NCBI RefSeq assembly: GCF_002086485.1
Contig: NZ_MVHF01000025.1
Coordinates: forward strand, 41,934 to 105,933
Direction: 5' to 3'
DNA: 64,000 nt
Source: Mycobacterium aquaticum
GTDB taxonomy: Bacteria > Actinomycetota > Actinomycetes > Mycobacteriales > Mycobacteriaceae
Each line of letters opens with the position of its first letter. Position 1 is the first letter of the stretch. The translations under genes and the position numbers were made by a program. The notes under the pieces are model-generated. The model was not told where the DNA came from, ran no database searches, and saw only the letters and a program-made list of their open reading frames with translations. This document shows, one piece after another, positions 51,071-59,455 of the stretch.

Positions 51071-51508
51071 TCAGTGCACCTCGACTCGCTTCTTGAGGTC
51101 TTTGAGCGCGGTGTCGGTGAGCCGCCGTTCCGCCTTCCGCTTGAGCAGCCCGATCATCGGGATCATCAGGTCGACCGAGAGTTCATAGGTGACGTCCGTG
51201 CCGGATCCCTTGGGCGCCAGGCGATATGTGCCCTCCAGCGCACGCAGCAGCGAACTCGACTCCAACGTCCAGCTGACCGATGTCCGGTCGGCGGGCCATA
51301 CGTAGGACAACACCATGGTGTCCTTGAGTACCGCCGCGTCGAGCACCAGCCGGGCCTTCTTCGGCAGGCCGTTCTCGTCGACGTCGAGTACCTCGGTCTC
51401 CTTGTACTCGGCCACCCACTCCGGATAAGAGTCGATGTCGGCGATGACGTCCATCACCGTCGCCGGATCGGCCTCGATATAGATGGTCTGCGCCGTCTTG
51501 TCGGCCAC
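51071..51508 (-). CDS. SRPBCC (START-like) lipid-binding protein (Rv2185c-like)
   Basis: A 145-residue SRPBCC/polyketide cyclase fold: VADKTAQTIYIEADPATVMD at the start, IADIDSYPEWV after helix 1, and the long C-terminal helix MIPMIGLLKRKAERRLTDTA that lines the pocket. These proteins bind hydrophobic ligands; ligand unknown. The start is GTG 51508 with GAAGGGC 5 nt upstream. It lies immediately upstream of the ArsA-like gene (one base between stop and the proposed CTG) and 82 bp downstream of a second SRPBCC gene on the same strand. Confidence 0.83.
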   Translation of the reverse strand: MADKTAQTIYIEADPATVMDVIADIDSYPEWVAEYKETEVLDVDENGLPKKARLVLDAAVLKDTMVLSYVWPADRTSVSWTLESSSLLRALEGTYRLAPKGSGTDVTYELSVDLMIPMIGLLKRKAERRLTDTALKDLKKRVEVH

Positions 51509-51590
51509 TGCACGCCCTTCTCCCCACCACGCGGAGTTGCCACCGCCTTCGCGGAAAAATCTACTCTCCCGCATCGCCTGCGGTGCGTTG

Positions 51591-51980
51591 TCAGACCACG
51601 CGGGAAACCCCGACAGGTCGGGATGCCTCCAGCCGTTGCTTGATCTCGAACGCCATCACCTTGCCCGCGACGCGGCGCTGGTGATTCAGTTTGGCCAGAT
51701 CCATCTTGGCCAGTTCCCACGCCGAGGCACCGGCGGGTTCGGCGTGCAGGAAGTAGTGCAGGATCACGCCGTCCAGCGCCTCTTCGAGCCAGACCTCCAT
51801 GGTGCCGGTCAGGGCGCCGGCAACGGTCCAGCGCTGCCCCTTCTCGGCCCGGTCCTCGATGACTGTGAGCCGCAGGTCCGGCCACCAGCGGCGCCAGTCG
51901 GCGGAATCGGCAACGGCACGCCCGACGTCGGCGGGATCTGCGCAGACGAAGGTCTCATCCGCGATCTGGACGCTGTTCAT
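51591..51980 (-). CDS. SRPBCC (polyketide cyclase-like) protein (Rv2186c-like)
   Basis: A 129-residue SRPBCC protein, distinct from its neighbour: MNSVQIADETFVCADPADVG start, DSADWRRWWPDLRLTVIEDR and the C-terminal helix MDLAKLNHQRRVAGKVMAFE. The compact length and acidic/aromatic distribution fit a single START-like cavity. Ligand unknown. First gene of the leftward group including the second SRPBCC, the ArsA-like ATPase and the Cys-cluster protein, and divergent from fadD15 by 99 bp. Two such proteins beside FadD15 suggest a lipid-linked role, which is inference. Confidence 0.8.
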   Translation of the reverse strand: MNSVQIADETFVCADPADVGRAVADSADWRRWWPDLRLTVIEDRAEKGQRWTVAGALTGTMEVWLEEALDGVILHYFLHAEPAGASAWELAKMDLAKLNHQRRVAGKVMAFEIKQRLEASRPVGVSRVV

Positions 51981-52028
51981 GAGGACCTAGCTTCACATAT
52001 GCGCTGCCGAGTGATCGACGGGGCCGAC

Positions 52029-52034
52029 TAGGCT
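52029..52034 (+). promoter_or_regulatory. Candidate -10 (TAGGCT) of fadD15
   Basis: TAGGCT fits TANNNT and would start the message about 40 nt before GTG 52080, which itself has AAGGGG 9 nt upstream. Unlike many neighbours this promoter would give a normal leader. Confidence 0.35.
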
Positions 52035-52079
52035 TGTCGCGCGGAAGTTCTGCCACCGGCGACTAAGGGGCCCAAGATC

Positions 52080-53876
52080 GTGCGTGAGTACAGCGTTCCG
52101 GCAACGTTTCAGATCGGCGAACACGACACGGTTGTCGACGCCGTATACACCCACGAGCGCGAGGATCCCGACTACGTCATCTTCCAGCGGCTCGTCGACG
52201 GCGCCTGGACCGACGTCACCTGCGCGCAGGTCGCCGCACAGATCCGCTCGACCGCTTTGGGTTTGATCGCCGAAGGCGTGCAGCCCGGCGACCGGGTCGC
52301 GATCCTGTCGGCCACCCGGTACGAATGGCCCATCGTCGATTTCGCCATCTTGTCGATCGGCGCGGTCACGGTGCCGATCTACGAGACCTCGGCGCCCGAG
52401 CAGATCCGCCACGTGCTGGACAACTCCTCGGCCGTGCTGGTGGTCGCCGAGACCGATGCCCACGCCGAACGGGTCGAGCAGTTGCGCGATCGGCTGCCCA
52501 CCGTGCGCAAGGTGCTGCGCATCGACGGGACCGGCCCCGCCGCACTGGATGCACTGGCCGAGGCCGGCGCGTCCACTGACCCCGCCGAGCTGCAAACCCG
52601 GTTGGCCGCGGTCAAGTCGTCGGATCCGGCCACCCTCATCTACACCTCGGGCACCACGGGTCTGCCCAAGGGCTGCCAGCTCACCCACGCCAATCTGCTC
52701 TCGGAGATCCACGGCGCCAAAGCCGCGTTCCCGGACCTCTTGACCAAGGGTCAGCGGATGCTGGTGTTCCTGCCCCTGGCCCACGTGCTGTCGCGGGCGA
52801 TCACCGTGGCCGCCTTCACCAACAAAGTGGCGCTCGGCTTCAGCAGCGACATCAAGAACCTGGTTCCGATGTTCGCGGTGTTCAAGCCGACTCTGGTGGT
52901 GTCGGTGCCCCGCGTGTTCGAGAAGGTGTACAACACCGCCGAGCAGAATGCCCGCAACGACGGCAAGGGCTGGATCTTCGACCAGGCCGTGGCCACCGCG
53001 ATCGAATACAGCCAGGCCCTGGATCACGGTGGCCCGAGCTTGCTGCTCAAGCTCAAGCACACGCTGTTCGACAAGCTGGTGTACGGCAAGCTGCGCGCGG
53101 CGCTCGGCGGGGACTGCCGCGCGTCCATCTCCGGCGGCGCACCGCTGGGCGCGCGGCTCGGGCACTTCTACCGCGGCGTCGGCCTGACCATCTACGAGGG
53201 TTACGGGCTGACCGAGACCAGCGCGGCCATCACCGTCAACCAGGTCGGTGCGCTCAAGGTCGGCTCGGTCGGAAAGTTGTTGCCCGGCAACAGCATGCGC
53301 CTCGCCGACGACGGTGAGCTGCTGGTCAAGGGTGGCGTGGTGTTCAACGGCTACTGGCACAACGAGCAAGCCACCGCCGAGGCCATCGAAGACGGCTGGT
53401 TCCACACGGGCGATCTCGGCGCCATCGACGACGACGGCTTCCTGACCATCGTGGGCCGCAAGAAGGAGATCATCGTGACCGCGGGCGGCAAGAACGTCGC
53501 CCCCGCCATCCTGGAAGACCGCCTGCGGGCGCACCCGCTGATCAGCCAGGCCATGTGCGTCGGCGACCAGCAGCCCTTCATCGCCGCGCTGATCACCATC
53601 GACCCCGAGGCGTTCGAGGGCTGGAAGCAGCGCAACGGCAAGGACGCCGCGGCCACCGTGGCCGACCTGACCAACGATCCGGATCTGGTTTCCGAGATCG
53701 ACCTGGCGGTCAAGGAGGCCGATGAGGCGGTGTCCAAGGCCGAGGCCATCCGCAAGTTCCGCATCCTGCCGGTGGACTTCACCGAGGAGACCGGCGAGCT
53801 GACGCCGACGCTGAAGGTCAAGCGCAAGGTCGTCGCGGAGAAGTTCGCCGACGAGATCGCGGCGCTCTACGGCTGA
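52080..53876 (+). CDS. fadD15: Long-chain fatty acid--CoA ligase FadD15
   Basis: An AMP-forming acyl-CoA synthetase of 598 residues that activates fatty acids with ATP and CoA. The AMP-binding P-loop is TLIYTSGTTGLPKGCQLTHA, the A5 region YEGYGLTETSAAITVNQVG, and the A7/A8 hinge WFHTGDLGAIDDDGFLTIVG followed by RKKEIIVTAGGKNVAP. The A10 region (TPTLKVKRKVV) holds the catalytic Lys. The long variant without an N-terminal membrane helix matches FadD15. Chain-length preference is not decidable. The start GTG has a good ribosome binding site. It is a single plus-strand gene, convergent with pimB'. Confidence 0.94.
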   Translation: MREYSVPATFQIGEHDTVVDAVYTHEREDPDYVIFQRLVDGAWTDVTCAQVAAQIRSTALGLIAEGVQPGDRVAILSATRYEWPIVDFAILSIGAVTVPIYETSAPEQIRHVLDNSSAVLVVAETDAHAERVEQLRDRLPTVRKVLRIDGTGPAALDALAEAGASTDPAELQTRLAAVKSSDPATLIYTSGTTGLPKGCQLTHANLLSEIHGAKAAFPDLLTKGQRMLVFLPLAHVLSRAITVAAFTNKVALGFSSDIKNLVPMFAVFKPTLVVSVPRVFEKVYNTAEQNARNDGKGWIFDQAVATAIEYSQALDHGGPSLLLKLKHTLFDKLVYGKLRAALGGDCRASISGGAPLGARLGHFYRGVGLTIYEGYGLTETSAAITVNQVGALKVGSVGKLLPGNSMRLADDGELLVKGGVVFNGYWHNEQATAEAIEDGWFHTGDLGAIDDDGFLTIVGRKKEIIVTAGGKNVAPAILEDRLRAHPLISQAMCVGDQQPFIAALITIDPEAFEGWKQRNGKDAAATVADLTNDPDLVSEIDLAVKEADEAVSKAEAIRKFRILPVDFTEETGELTPTLKVKRKVVAEKFADEIAALYG

Positions 53877-53897
53877 GCGCCGCCGGCGGTATTCGGT

Positions 53898-55037
53898 TCA
53901 GCCGGAAAGCAACTCGGCGAGGCGGGCGCCCTTGGCCCGCCACTGCCAGTTGTCCACCGCCCAGTGCCGTCCCGCGACGCCCATCGCGGCGGCCCGCCCC
54001 GGATCCGCCAGGAGATCACCGACAGCGGTCACGATCGCGGTGACGTCGGTGCCGTCGACGACGGTGCCGGTCTGCCCGTCGAGCACGGTTTCGGGTGCCC
54101 CGCCGGAGGTTCCGGCGACCACAGGCACGCCACTGGCCGAGGCCTCCAGGTAGACGATGCCGAGGCCCTCGACATCCAACCCGGCGCCCCGCGTGCGGCA
54201 CGGCATCGCGAACACGTCCGCCATGGCGTGGTGGGCGGGCAGTTCGTCACTCGGCACCCCGCCGGTGAACACCACCTGCTCGGCCACGTCGCACTCGTGC
54301 GCCAGCTGCTTGAGCTTGTCCAGATACGGTCCACCGCCGACGACGACCAGAATGGTGCCGGGCACTCGCCGCCGGATCGCAGGTAGCGCCCGGATGAGCA
54401 TGTCCTGGCCCTTGCGCGGCACCAGTCGCGACAGGCACACCACCACAGGGCTTCCGCCCAAGCCGTAGCGCTTGCGCAGTTCGGCGCGAGCCGCCGGGTC
54501 GGGCTGGAACCGGTCGGTGTCGACCCCGGGCGGCAGGTGTTCGAGGGCGGCACGGGGTCCGAACGCCGAAGCGAACCGTCCCCGCGTGTAGTGGCTGACG
54601 AACGTCACGACGTCGGCGTCATCGCCGATGCGGCGCAGCGCGCTGCGGGCCACCGGCAGCATCGACCAGCCCACCTCGTGCCCGTGGGTGCTGGCGACCA
54701 CCCGGCTCGCTCCGGCTCGCCGCGCCAACGGTCCCAGCAGGGCCAGTGGTGCGGCCGCGCCGAACCAGACGGTGTCGATGTCGTGTTCACCGATGAGCCG
54801 GCACATCCGCGTTGCGACCGTCGGCTCCGGGATCATCAGCGTGGTCGGGTGCCGCACCACCTGGTAGGCGGACGCGGCGGCCGCGTCGTAAGCCTCGGCG
54901 CCTTTCCATTTCGGCGCGTAGACCGTCAACCGATGTTCACCCGAGCTCGTCAACTGCCCGACGAACGCCTCGAGATATGACTGGATGCCCCCACGCCGCG
55001 GCGGAAAATCGTTGGTGACCAACAGAACCCGCGTCAT
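53898..55037 (-). CDS. pimB: Phosphatidylinositol monomannoside mannosyltransferase PimB'
   Basis: A peripheral GT4 (GT-B) mannosyltransferase of 379 residues, the Rv2188c counterpart, which transfers the second mannose from GDP-mannose to PIM1. The N-terminal acceptor domain begins TRVLLVTNDFPPRRGGIQSY. The donor-binding half shows VVVCLSRLVPRKGQDMLIRA, and the EX7E signature is in DVEGLGIVYLEASASGVPVV. In the acceptor domain STHGHEVGW and FVSHYTRGRF are typical of this subgroup. Start ATG 55037 follows AAGGTGAGG and lies 30 bp after the preceding stop, suggesting expression with the putative protease and ripC upstream. Confidence 0.94.
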   Translation of the reverse strand: MTRVLLVTNDFPPRRGGIQSYLEAFVGQLTSSGEHRLTVYAPKWKGAEAYDAAAASAYQVVRHPTTLMIPEPTVATRMCRLIGEHDIDTVWFGAAAPLALLGPLARRAGASRVVASTHGHEVGWSMLPVARSALRRIGDDADVVTFVSHYTRGRFASAFGPRAALEHLPPGVDTDRFQPDPAARAELRKRYGLGGSPVVVCLSRLVPRKGQDMLIRALPAIRRRVPGTILVVVGGGPYLDKLKQLAHECDVAEQVVFTGGVPSDELPAHHAMADVFAMPCRTRGAGLDVEGLGIVYLEASASGVPVVAGTSGGAPETVLDGQTGTVVDGTDVTAIVTAVGDLLADPGRAAAMGVAGRHWAVDNWQWRAKGARLAELLSG

Positions 55038-55067
55038 TGTGCCCTCACCTTAACCATCGGCTTCAGG

Positions 55068-55937
55068 CTAGCGGCTGAGCCACTGCCGCCAGTCGGTGAG
55101 TACCTGATCAAGATCGATCCCGAGCACATCGTGCACCGCGGTACCCACGTCGGGATGACCGAATCCGCAGGCACGCAGATACAGATCACGCAGTGCACGT
55201 GGGCCGTACCGGTCGGCGACGTAGCGGCTGAACCACCAGGCCCGGTCGTAGGCGAGCGATCTCGCGGCACCGATCGAGTCCAGGTCGGCATCGGTGGGCA
55301 ACTGGGCCAGTTCGGCGGCGCGCGTCGGACCTGGGAGCGGCTCGGCCGGGCGCCCGACGTAATCGGCGACGCCTTCGGTGAGCCAGCGGGGTGCGTCGGG
55401 TGCGGTACGTGCTCTCGACGCGTAATGGAACAGCTCGTGGCGCAGCACGATTCGCAGTGCCGGCCGGCTCATGTCGGCAGCCCCGGGGGCGAACATGATG
55501 CGCTGCGCCGTGGTGGTCGCGGCGATGTCCTCTGCGCCCCCGGCCAGCACCCGGAATTGGTCGTCGGATCCGGCGACTACCAGGTTGATCTGATGGGGCC
55601 AGTCGGGCCCCCAGAAGCCGGTGACCACTGTCGCGGCGGTACCCAACTCGGTGTCGAGGCGGCCCAGCAGAGCCGCAGTGCGTTCACCACCCAGCCCGAG
55701 CAGCTGGGCTGTGCGGCCATCGGGCAGGACCACCGATGTCACCGGGTCCGGGGCGCTGACGGCGGGAACCACGCTCACCGCGGGCAGGGCCGACGGCGGG
55801 GGCGACGGGGATTGAGCGGGTGCCGCGGCGGGCCACAGTACGGCGGCCGCCGCGATCAGCTCAGCCAGTAAAGCGGTGCCCAGAACCGGCCGAGAGACCG
55901 ACGGATCAGTACCGACGGATGTCGTAGATCGGCGCAT
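55068..55937 (-). CDS. Putative secreted zinc metalloprotease (Rv2189c-like, HEXXH)
   Basis: About 289 residues with an N-terminal signal-like segment (ALLAELIAAAAVLWPAAAPA) and a Pro/Ser-rich linker. The following domain contains a gluzincin-like site: H167-E168-L-F-H171 in VLRHELFHYASR and a downstream Glu188 in WLTEGVADYVG. This matches the peptidase MA-like arrangement HEXXH...E, so a zinc peptidase outside the membrane is likely; the substrate is unknown. Start ATG 55937 overlaps the ripC 3' end by 32 bp; ATG 55970 is also in frame. Located between ripC and pimB', it may act on cell-envelope proteins. Confidence 0.72.
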   Translation of the reverse strand: MRRSTTSVGTDPSVSRPVLGTALLAELIAAAAVLWPAAAPAQSPSPPPSALPAVSVVPAVSAPDPVTSVVLPDGRTAQLLGLGGERTAALLGRLDTELGTAATVVTGFWGPDWPHQINLVVAGSDDQFRVLAGGAEDIAATTTAQRIMFAPGAADMSRPALRIVLRHELFHYASRARTAPDAPRWLTEGVADYVGRPAEPLPGPTRAAELAQLPTDADLDSIGAARSLAYDRAWWFSRYVADRYGPRALRDLYLRACGFGHPDVGTAVHDVLGIDLDQVLTDWRQWLSR

Positions 55938-57048
55938 TGTTGACCGGGGCGACCCGAACGGGGACGCCATAAGTCGACGCGTGCACCATCATTCCGTCGC
56001 CGATGTAGATGCCCACATGCGAGGCATCCGAGTAGTACGTCACCAGATCGCCGGGCTGGATCTGATCCATGGAGACCGGCTGTCCACCCGCAGCCAGGGC
56101 CTGGCTGGAGTGCGGAAGCGAGATACCGGCCTGCTGGAACGACCACATCACCAGACCCGAGCAGTCGAACGAGCCCGGGCCGGCCGCACCCCAGGAGTAC
56201 GGCGAGCCGATGCGGCTCAGTGCGGCCTGGATGACCGTTGCCGAATGCTCGCTACCGCCGGGCGTCGCTGCCGCAGGCGGCGCTACGTCGCCGGGCGGGA
56301 TGCCGTCGGGTGCGGAGGCCTGGATGCTGGGATCCTCCGCCGGTGGCAACGCCTGCGGAGCTGGTGGCGGCGGGGCGACCGGTGCCGGCGGCGTAGCTGC
56401 GAGCGCTTCGCGCTGTCCCGGGGTGAGGGCCTGGTACTGCGACTTGACGATCGCGATCTGGACCTGCAACTGGCTTTGCTTGGATTGCAGGTCCGCGCGC
56501 ACTGCGGCAGCCTGCTCGGCCGCGGTCTTCGCATCGGCCGCGGACTTGGCCGACGCCGCCTCGGCGTCAGCGGCCTTGTTGCCGACCTCGCGGTAGCTCT
56601 GCATCTGCCCGGCCATCTCGGCGGCCATCACGCGCTGGACGGCGAGTTGGTCGATCAGCTGCTGCGGCGAGTCGGCGGTCAGCATCGCGTCGAAGCCCGA
56701 TGTCCGGCCACCCATGTACTGCGTCGCGGCGACCTTGTCCACGGCAGTCTGGAACGTTGCCAACTGAGCCTTGGCGGCATCGACGGCCGCGACGTCATCA
56801 GCATGCCGCTTGTCCGCATCCTGTTGCGCCGCAAGCTTTTTGTTCAGATCGATTTGCGCCGAGTGCATCGCCTCGGTAGTCTGCTCGGCCTGCCTAGATA
56901 ACTCATTCAGCTTTGCCAGAGCGTCCTGCGCAGGGTCCGCCTGCGCAGCGCCGGCAAGAAGTCCGGCCATTACGGTCAAGCCCGCGATTGCACCTGCAAT
57001 GGGTCGCTTGACACGACTTGTGGGCCCGTGCGCGCGGTCGTGCCTCAA
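55906..57048 (-). CDS. ripC: NlpC/P60 peptidoglycan endopeptidase RipC
   Basis: A secreted peptidoglycan hydrolase of 380 residues. The signal peptide (IAGAIAGLTVMAGLLAGAAQADP) is followed by a long coiled coil (~45-215, Ala/Gln/Glu-rich), a Pro-rich linker and a C-terminal NlpC/P60 domain. Catalytic residues are C296 in FDCSGLVMWSF and H344 in SDASHVGIYIG. The coiled coil resembles the FtsX-binding domain through which FtsEX activates RipC in mycobacteria. The TTG at 57048 is used, with GAGG 8 nt upstream; no better start precedes the signal peptide. Two phased palindromes lie ~90-125 bp upstream. Confidence 0.92.
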   Translation of the reverse strand: MRHDRAHGPTSRVKRPIAGAIAGLTVMAGLLAGAAQADPAQDALAKLNELSRQAEQTTEAMHSAQIDLNKKLAAQQDADKRHADDVAAVDAAKAQLATFQTAVDKVAATQYMGGRTSGFDAMLTADSPQQLIDQLAVQRVMAAEMAGQMQSYREVGNKAADAEAASAKSAADAKTAAEQAAAVRADLQSKQSQLQVQIAIVKSQYQALTPGQREALAATPPAPVAPPPPAPQALPPAEDPSIQASAPDGIPPGDVAPPAAATPGGSEHSATVIQAALSRIGSPYSWGAAGPGSFDCSGLVMWSFQQAGISLPHSSQALAAGGQPVSMDQIQPGDLVTYYSDASHVGIYIGDGMMVHASTYGVPVRVAPVNNAPIYDIRRY

Positions 57049-57139
57049 GTTTTCGTCCTCACAACTGGCGTTAGCGAGCCGCCTCGAACTGCTCTTAGGT
57101 CTCAGATAGGTTACGAAACGGCATCGGTCTTGTCCAACA

Positions 57140-57173
57140 GGAGATGGAAATCTCCGACGGGAGATGCAAATCT
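57140..57173 (-). promoter_or_regulatory. Tandem palindromes with 20-bp period upstream of ripC
   Basis: GGAGAT-GGAA-ATCTCC (57140-57155) is a perfect 6-bp-arm inverted repeat. GGAGAT-GCAA-ATCT (57160-57173) is a near copy starting exactly 20 bp later, two helical turns. The pair lies 92-125 bp upstream of the ripC start and looks like a double operator for a dimeric regulator. Confidence 0.65.
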
Positions 57174-57220
57174 AACAGCCCCAGAGGAATATTTTCCTGC
57201 GCAACCGGCGATGCGTGTCG

Positions 57221-57463
57221 TCAGGCGACCCCGGGTGTGCCGTTTCGGTGAATCGGCACGAGCCGCAGTCGGGGCGCCAAACCCGCGTCTGCCAGCACTT
57301 CCAGCGCCCGGCGCTCGTCGTCCAGCAACTTCTCAGGCACGCCGAGCAAAACGCTCACAACGCAGTCCTGACAGCCGGGACCGCGGACCGCGCAGTCGTC
57401 GCAGTCGATGGTCACGCTGCCGATGTCAGGCGCGGGCCTGCCCGGTTGGTGCGCAGATGTCAT
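57221..57463 (-). CDS. Small protein with paired CxxC motifs
   Basis: An 80-residue protein with TIDCDDCAVRGPGCQDCVVS: C21, C24, C31 and C34 form CxxC-x6-CxxC, a compact zinc-ribbon or Fe-S-like site. A helical region (PEKLLDDERRALEVLADAGL) and a basic strand-like end (PRLRLVPIHRNG) follow. I do not recognise a named family. ATG 57463 has GAGG 9 nt upstream; an upstream in-frame GTG lacks one. It lies between ripC and the nuclease gene, opposite to the latter, a place that has no gene in the M. tuberculosis order as I remember it. Confidence 0.72.
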   Translation of the reverse strand: MTSAHQPGRPAPDIGSVTIDCDDCAVRGPGCQDCVVSVLLGVPEKLLDDERRALEVLADAGLAPRLRLVPIHRNGTPGVA

Positions 57464-57566
57464 CTTGACCGTCCTCTCGATCGGTGTTAGGCGCACGCTA
57501 ACGGGGGGCACCGACATTTAGCGGAGCGGATTGGCGCGGCGGCGTCGCGATGTCGGTGGTTGTGCC

Positions 57567-57572
57567 TAGCGT
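57567..57572 (+). promoter_or_regulatory. Candidate -10 (TAGCGT) of the DnaQ-UvrC hybrid gene
   Basis: TAGCGT lies 8 nt before ATG 57581, supporting a leaderless or nearly leaderless start there rather than at the in-frame GTG 57560. Confidence 0.45.
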
Positions 57573-57580
57573 CTTGTGCC

Positions 57581-59455
57581 ATGGGCCAGCGCCGCGTCGC
57601 CGACACCGGGCAGCTGCCGTTGGACTTCGAGAACGAGCTGGAGGCCGTCAGCCTCGCCGACACCACCTTCGTGGTGGTCGACCTGGAAACCACGGGTGGG
57701 CGCGCCACCGCGACGCAGCCGGGCGGCGGCTACGACGCCATCACCGAGATCGGCGCGGTCAAGGTGCGCGGCGGCGAAGTGCTCGGCGAGCTGGCCACCC
57801 TGATCGACCCCGGCCGGGCCATCCCCCCGCAGATCGTCCAACTGACCGGCATCACAACGGCTATGGTGCGCGACGCCCCACGGATCGACAGCGTCCTGCC
57901 CGCATTCCTCGAATTCTCTCGGGGCGCGGTGCTGGTGGCCCACAACGCGGGCTTCGACATCGGCTTCCTGCGGGCGGCGGCGCAACGCGCTCAGCTGCCG
58001 TGGCCGCGTCCGCCAGTGCTGTGCACGGTGAAGCTGGCGCGCCGCGTCCTCACCCGCGACGAGGCGCCAAGCGTTCGACTCGCCGCGCTGGCCCGACTGT
58101 TCGGCGCATCGACCACGCCGACGCACCGCGCCCTCGACGATGCCCGGGCCACCGTCGACGTCCTGCACGGCCTGATCGAGCGGGTCGGCAATCAGGGCAT
58201 CCACACATTCGCCGATCTGCGGTCATACCTGCCCAACACCACACCCGCTCAGCGCCGCAACCGGGCTTTGGCCGACCGGCTGCCGAACCGGCCCGGGGTG
58301 TATCTGTTCCGCGGGCCGTCCGACGAGGTTCTCTATGTCGGCACCGCCGTCGACCTGCGTCGTCGGGTCCGCCAGTACTTCACCGGTGCCGACCCGCGGG
58401 CCAGCATGAAGGAGATGACGTCGTTGGCCCGCGCGGTCGACCACGTCGAGTGCGCACACGAGCTGGAGGCCGGGGTACGCGAGCTGCGGCTGTTGGCGGC
58501 CCACGCGCCGCCCTACAACCGCCGGTCCAAGTTTCCGCAGCGCTGGTGGTGGCTGGCGCTCACCGATGAGGCGTTCCCGCGTTTCTCGGTCGTGCGAAAC
58601 CCTGGGCGGCGCACTGCCATCGGGCCGTTCTCGGCCCGCGCCGACGCCGTGCAGACCGGCGACCTGCTGGCCCGGTTCACCGGGATGCGTACCTGCACCG
58701 CCCGATTCGGCGCCGCCGCCGTGCACCGGTGCCCGGAACGCGAGCTGTCGCCGTGTCCGGCACTGCAGGGCGCCGACGCCGCCGCGTATGCCGCCGCTCC
58801 CGAGCGCGTCATCGCGCTGATCGACGGGACCTCAAGTGCGCCGCTGGCAGCCGTGCTCGCTCATATCGACGAGCTCGCCGCGGCCAACCGCTACGAGACC
58901 GCGGCCCGGGTGCGTGACCATGCCGCCGTGGCCATCGAGACGCTGTGGCGGGGTCAGCGGCTGCGGGCCCTGGTCGCCGTACCGGAGCTGGTGGCCGCGC
59001 GCAGCGACGGCAACGGCGGTTGGCAGCTGACGGTCATCCGGTCCGGTCAGCTGGCCGCGGCCGGTGTTGCCGCGCGCGGGGTGCCGCCGATGCCGGTCGT
59101 GGACGCGCTGTGCGCGGCGGCGCAGGTGGTGCTGCCGGACGACGGCCCGCTCGGCGGTGCACTCGTCGAGGAGACGGGGCTCATCGCCCGCTGGCTGGCG
59201 CAGCCGGGGATACGGATCGTCCGAGCCGATGTGGGTTGGGCGACGCCGCGGGAGTCGGCGGGCCGTTACGCCCAGTGGGCGGCGACGGCAAGGTCGGCCC
59301 GGGTGGCAGCCCAGCAGGAAGTGGCCCCCTCAGAGCTGCTGACCGAACCGCACCCAACGCGCGAGCAGTTGTTCGGCCGCTCCGGAGTCGATCGCCTCGG
59401 TGGCCCGAGCCAAACCGGACTCCCACGCAGGAACCCACTTGGCGTCGCTGGCTAG
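57581..59455 (+). CDS. DEDDh exonuclease fused to UvrC-like GIY-YIG nuclease (Rv2191-like)
   Basis: A 624-residue hybrid protein. Residues ~25-195 form a DnaQ-type 3'-5' exonuclease: D34 and E36 in VVVDLETTGG, HNAGFDIGFL (Exo II) and HRALDDARATVDVL (Exo III). A UvrC-type GIY-YIG domain follows (PNRPGVYLFRGPSDEVLYVG, then TAVDLRRRVRQYF) plus UvrC-like middle sequences (RCPERELSPCPA) and a short UVR-like helix (ANRYETAARVRDHAA). It lacks the C-terminal endonuclease and HhH half of full UvrC, so it is not the excision nuclease itself; a backup repair or proofreading role is plausible. Its last 126 bp overlap trpD antisense. Confidence 0.88.
   Translation: MGQRRVADTGQLPLDFENELEAVSLADTTFVVVDLETTGGRATATQPGGGYDAITEIGAVKVRGGEVLGELATLIDPGRAIPPQIVQLTGITTAMVRDAPRIDSVLPAFLEFSRGAVLVAHNAGFDIGFLRAAAQRAQLPWPRPPVLCTVKLARRVLTRDEAPSVRLAALARLFGASTTPTHRALDDARATVDVLHGLIERVGNQGIHTFADLRSYLPNTTPAQRRNRALADRLPNRPGVYLFRGPSDEVLYVGTAVDLRRRVRQYFTGADPRASMKEMTSLARAVDHVECAHELEAGVRELRLLAAHAPPYNRRSKFPQRWWWLALTDEAFPRFSVVRNPGRRTAIGPFSARADAVQTGDLLARFTGMRTCTARFGAAAVHRCPERELSPCPALQGADAAAYAAAPERVIALIDGTSSAPLAAVLAHIDELAAANRYETAARVRDHAAVAIETLWRGQRLRALVAVPELVAARSDGNGGWQLTVIRSGQLAAAGVAARGVPPMPVVDALCAAAQVVLPDDGPLGGALVEETGLIARWLAQPGIRIVRADVGWATPRESAGRYAQWAATARSARVAAQQEVAPSELLTEPHPTREQLFGRSGVDRLGGPSQTGLPRRNPLGVAG

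Noticed and set aside
51993..53534. Open frame antisense to fadD15
   Set aside because: The plus strand encodes an intact acyl-CoA synthetase with all motifs; the antisense frame has only biased composition.
57049..57220. Possible c-di-AMP (ydaO-type) riboswitch before ripC
   Set aside because: Some actinobacterial wall hydrolase genes carry one, but I do not see its conserved core here; the region shows palindromic DNA repeats instead.
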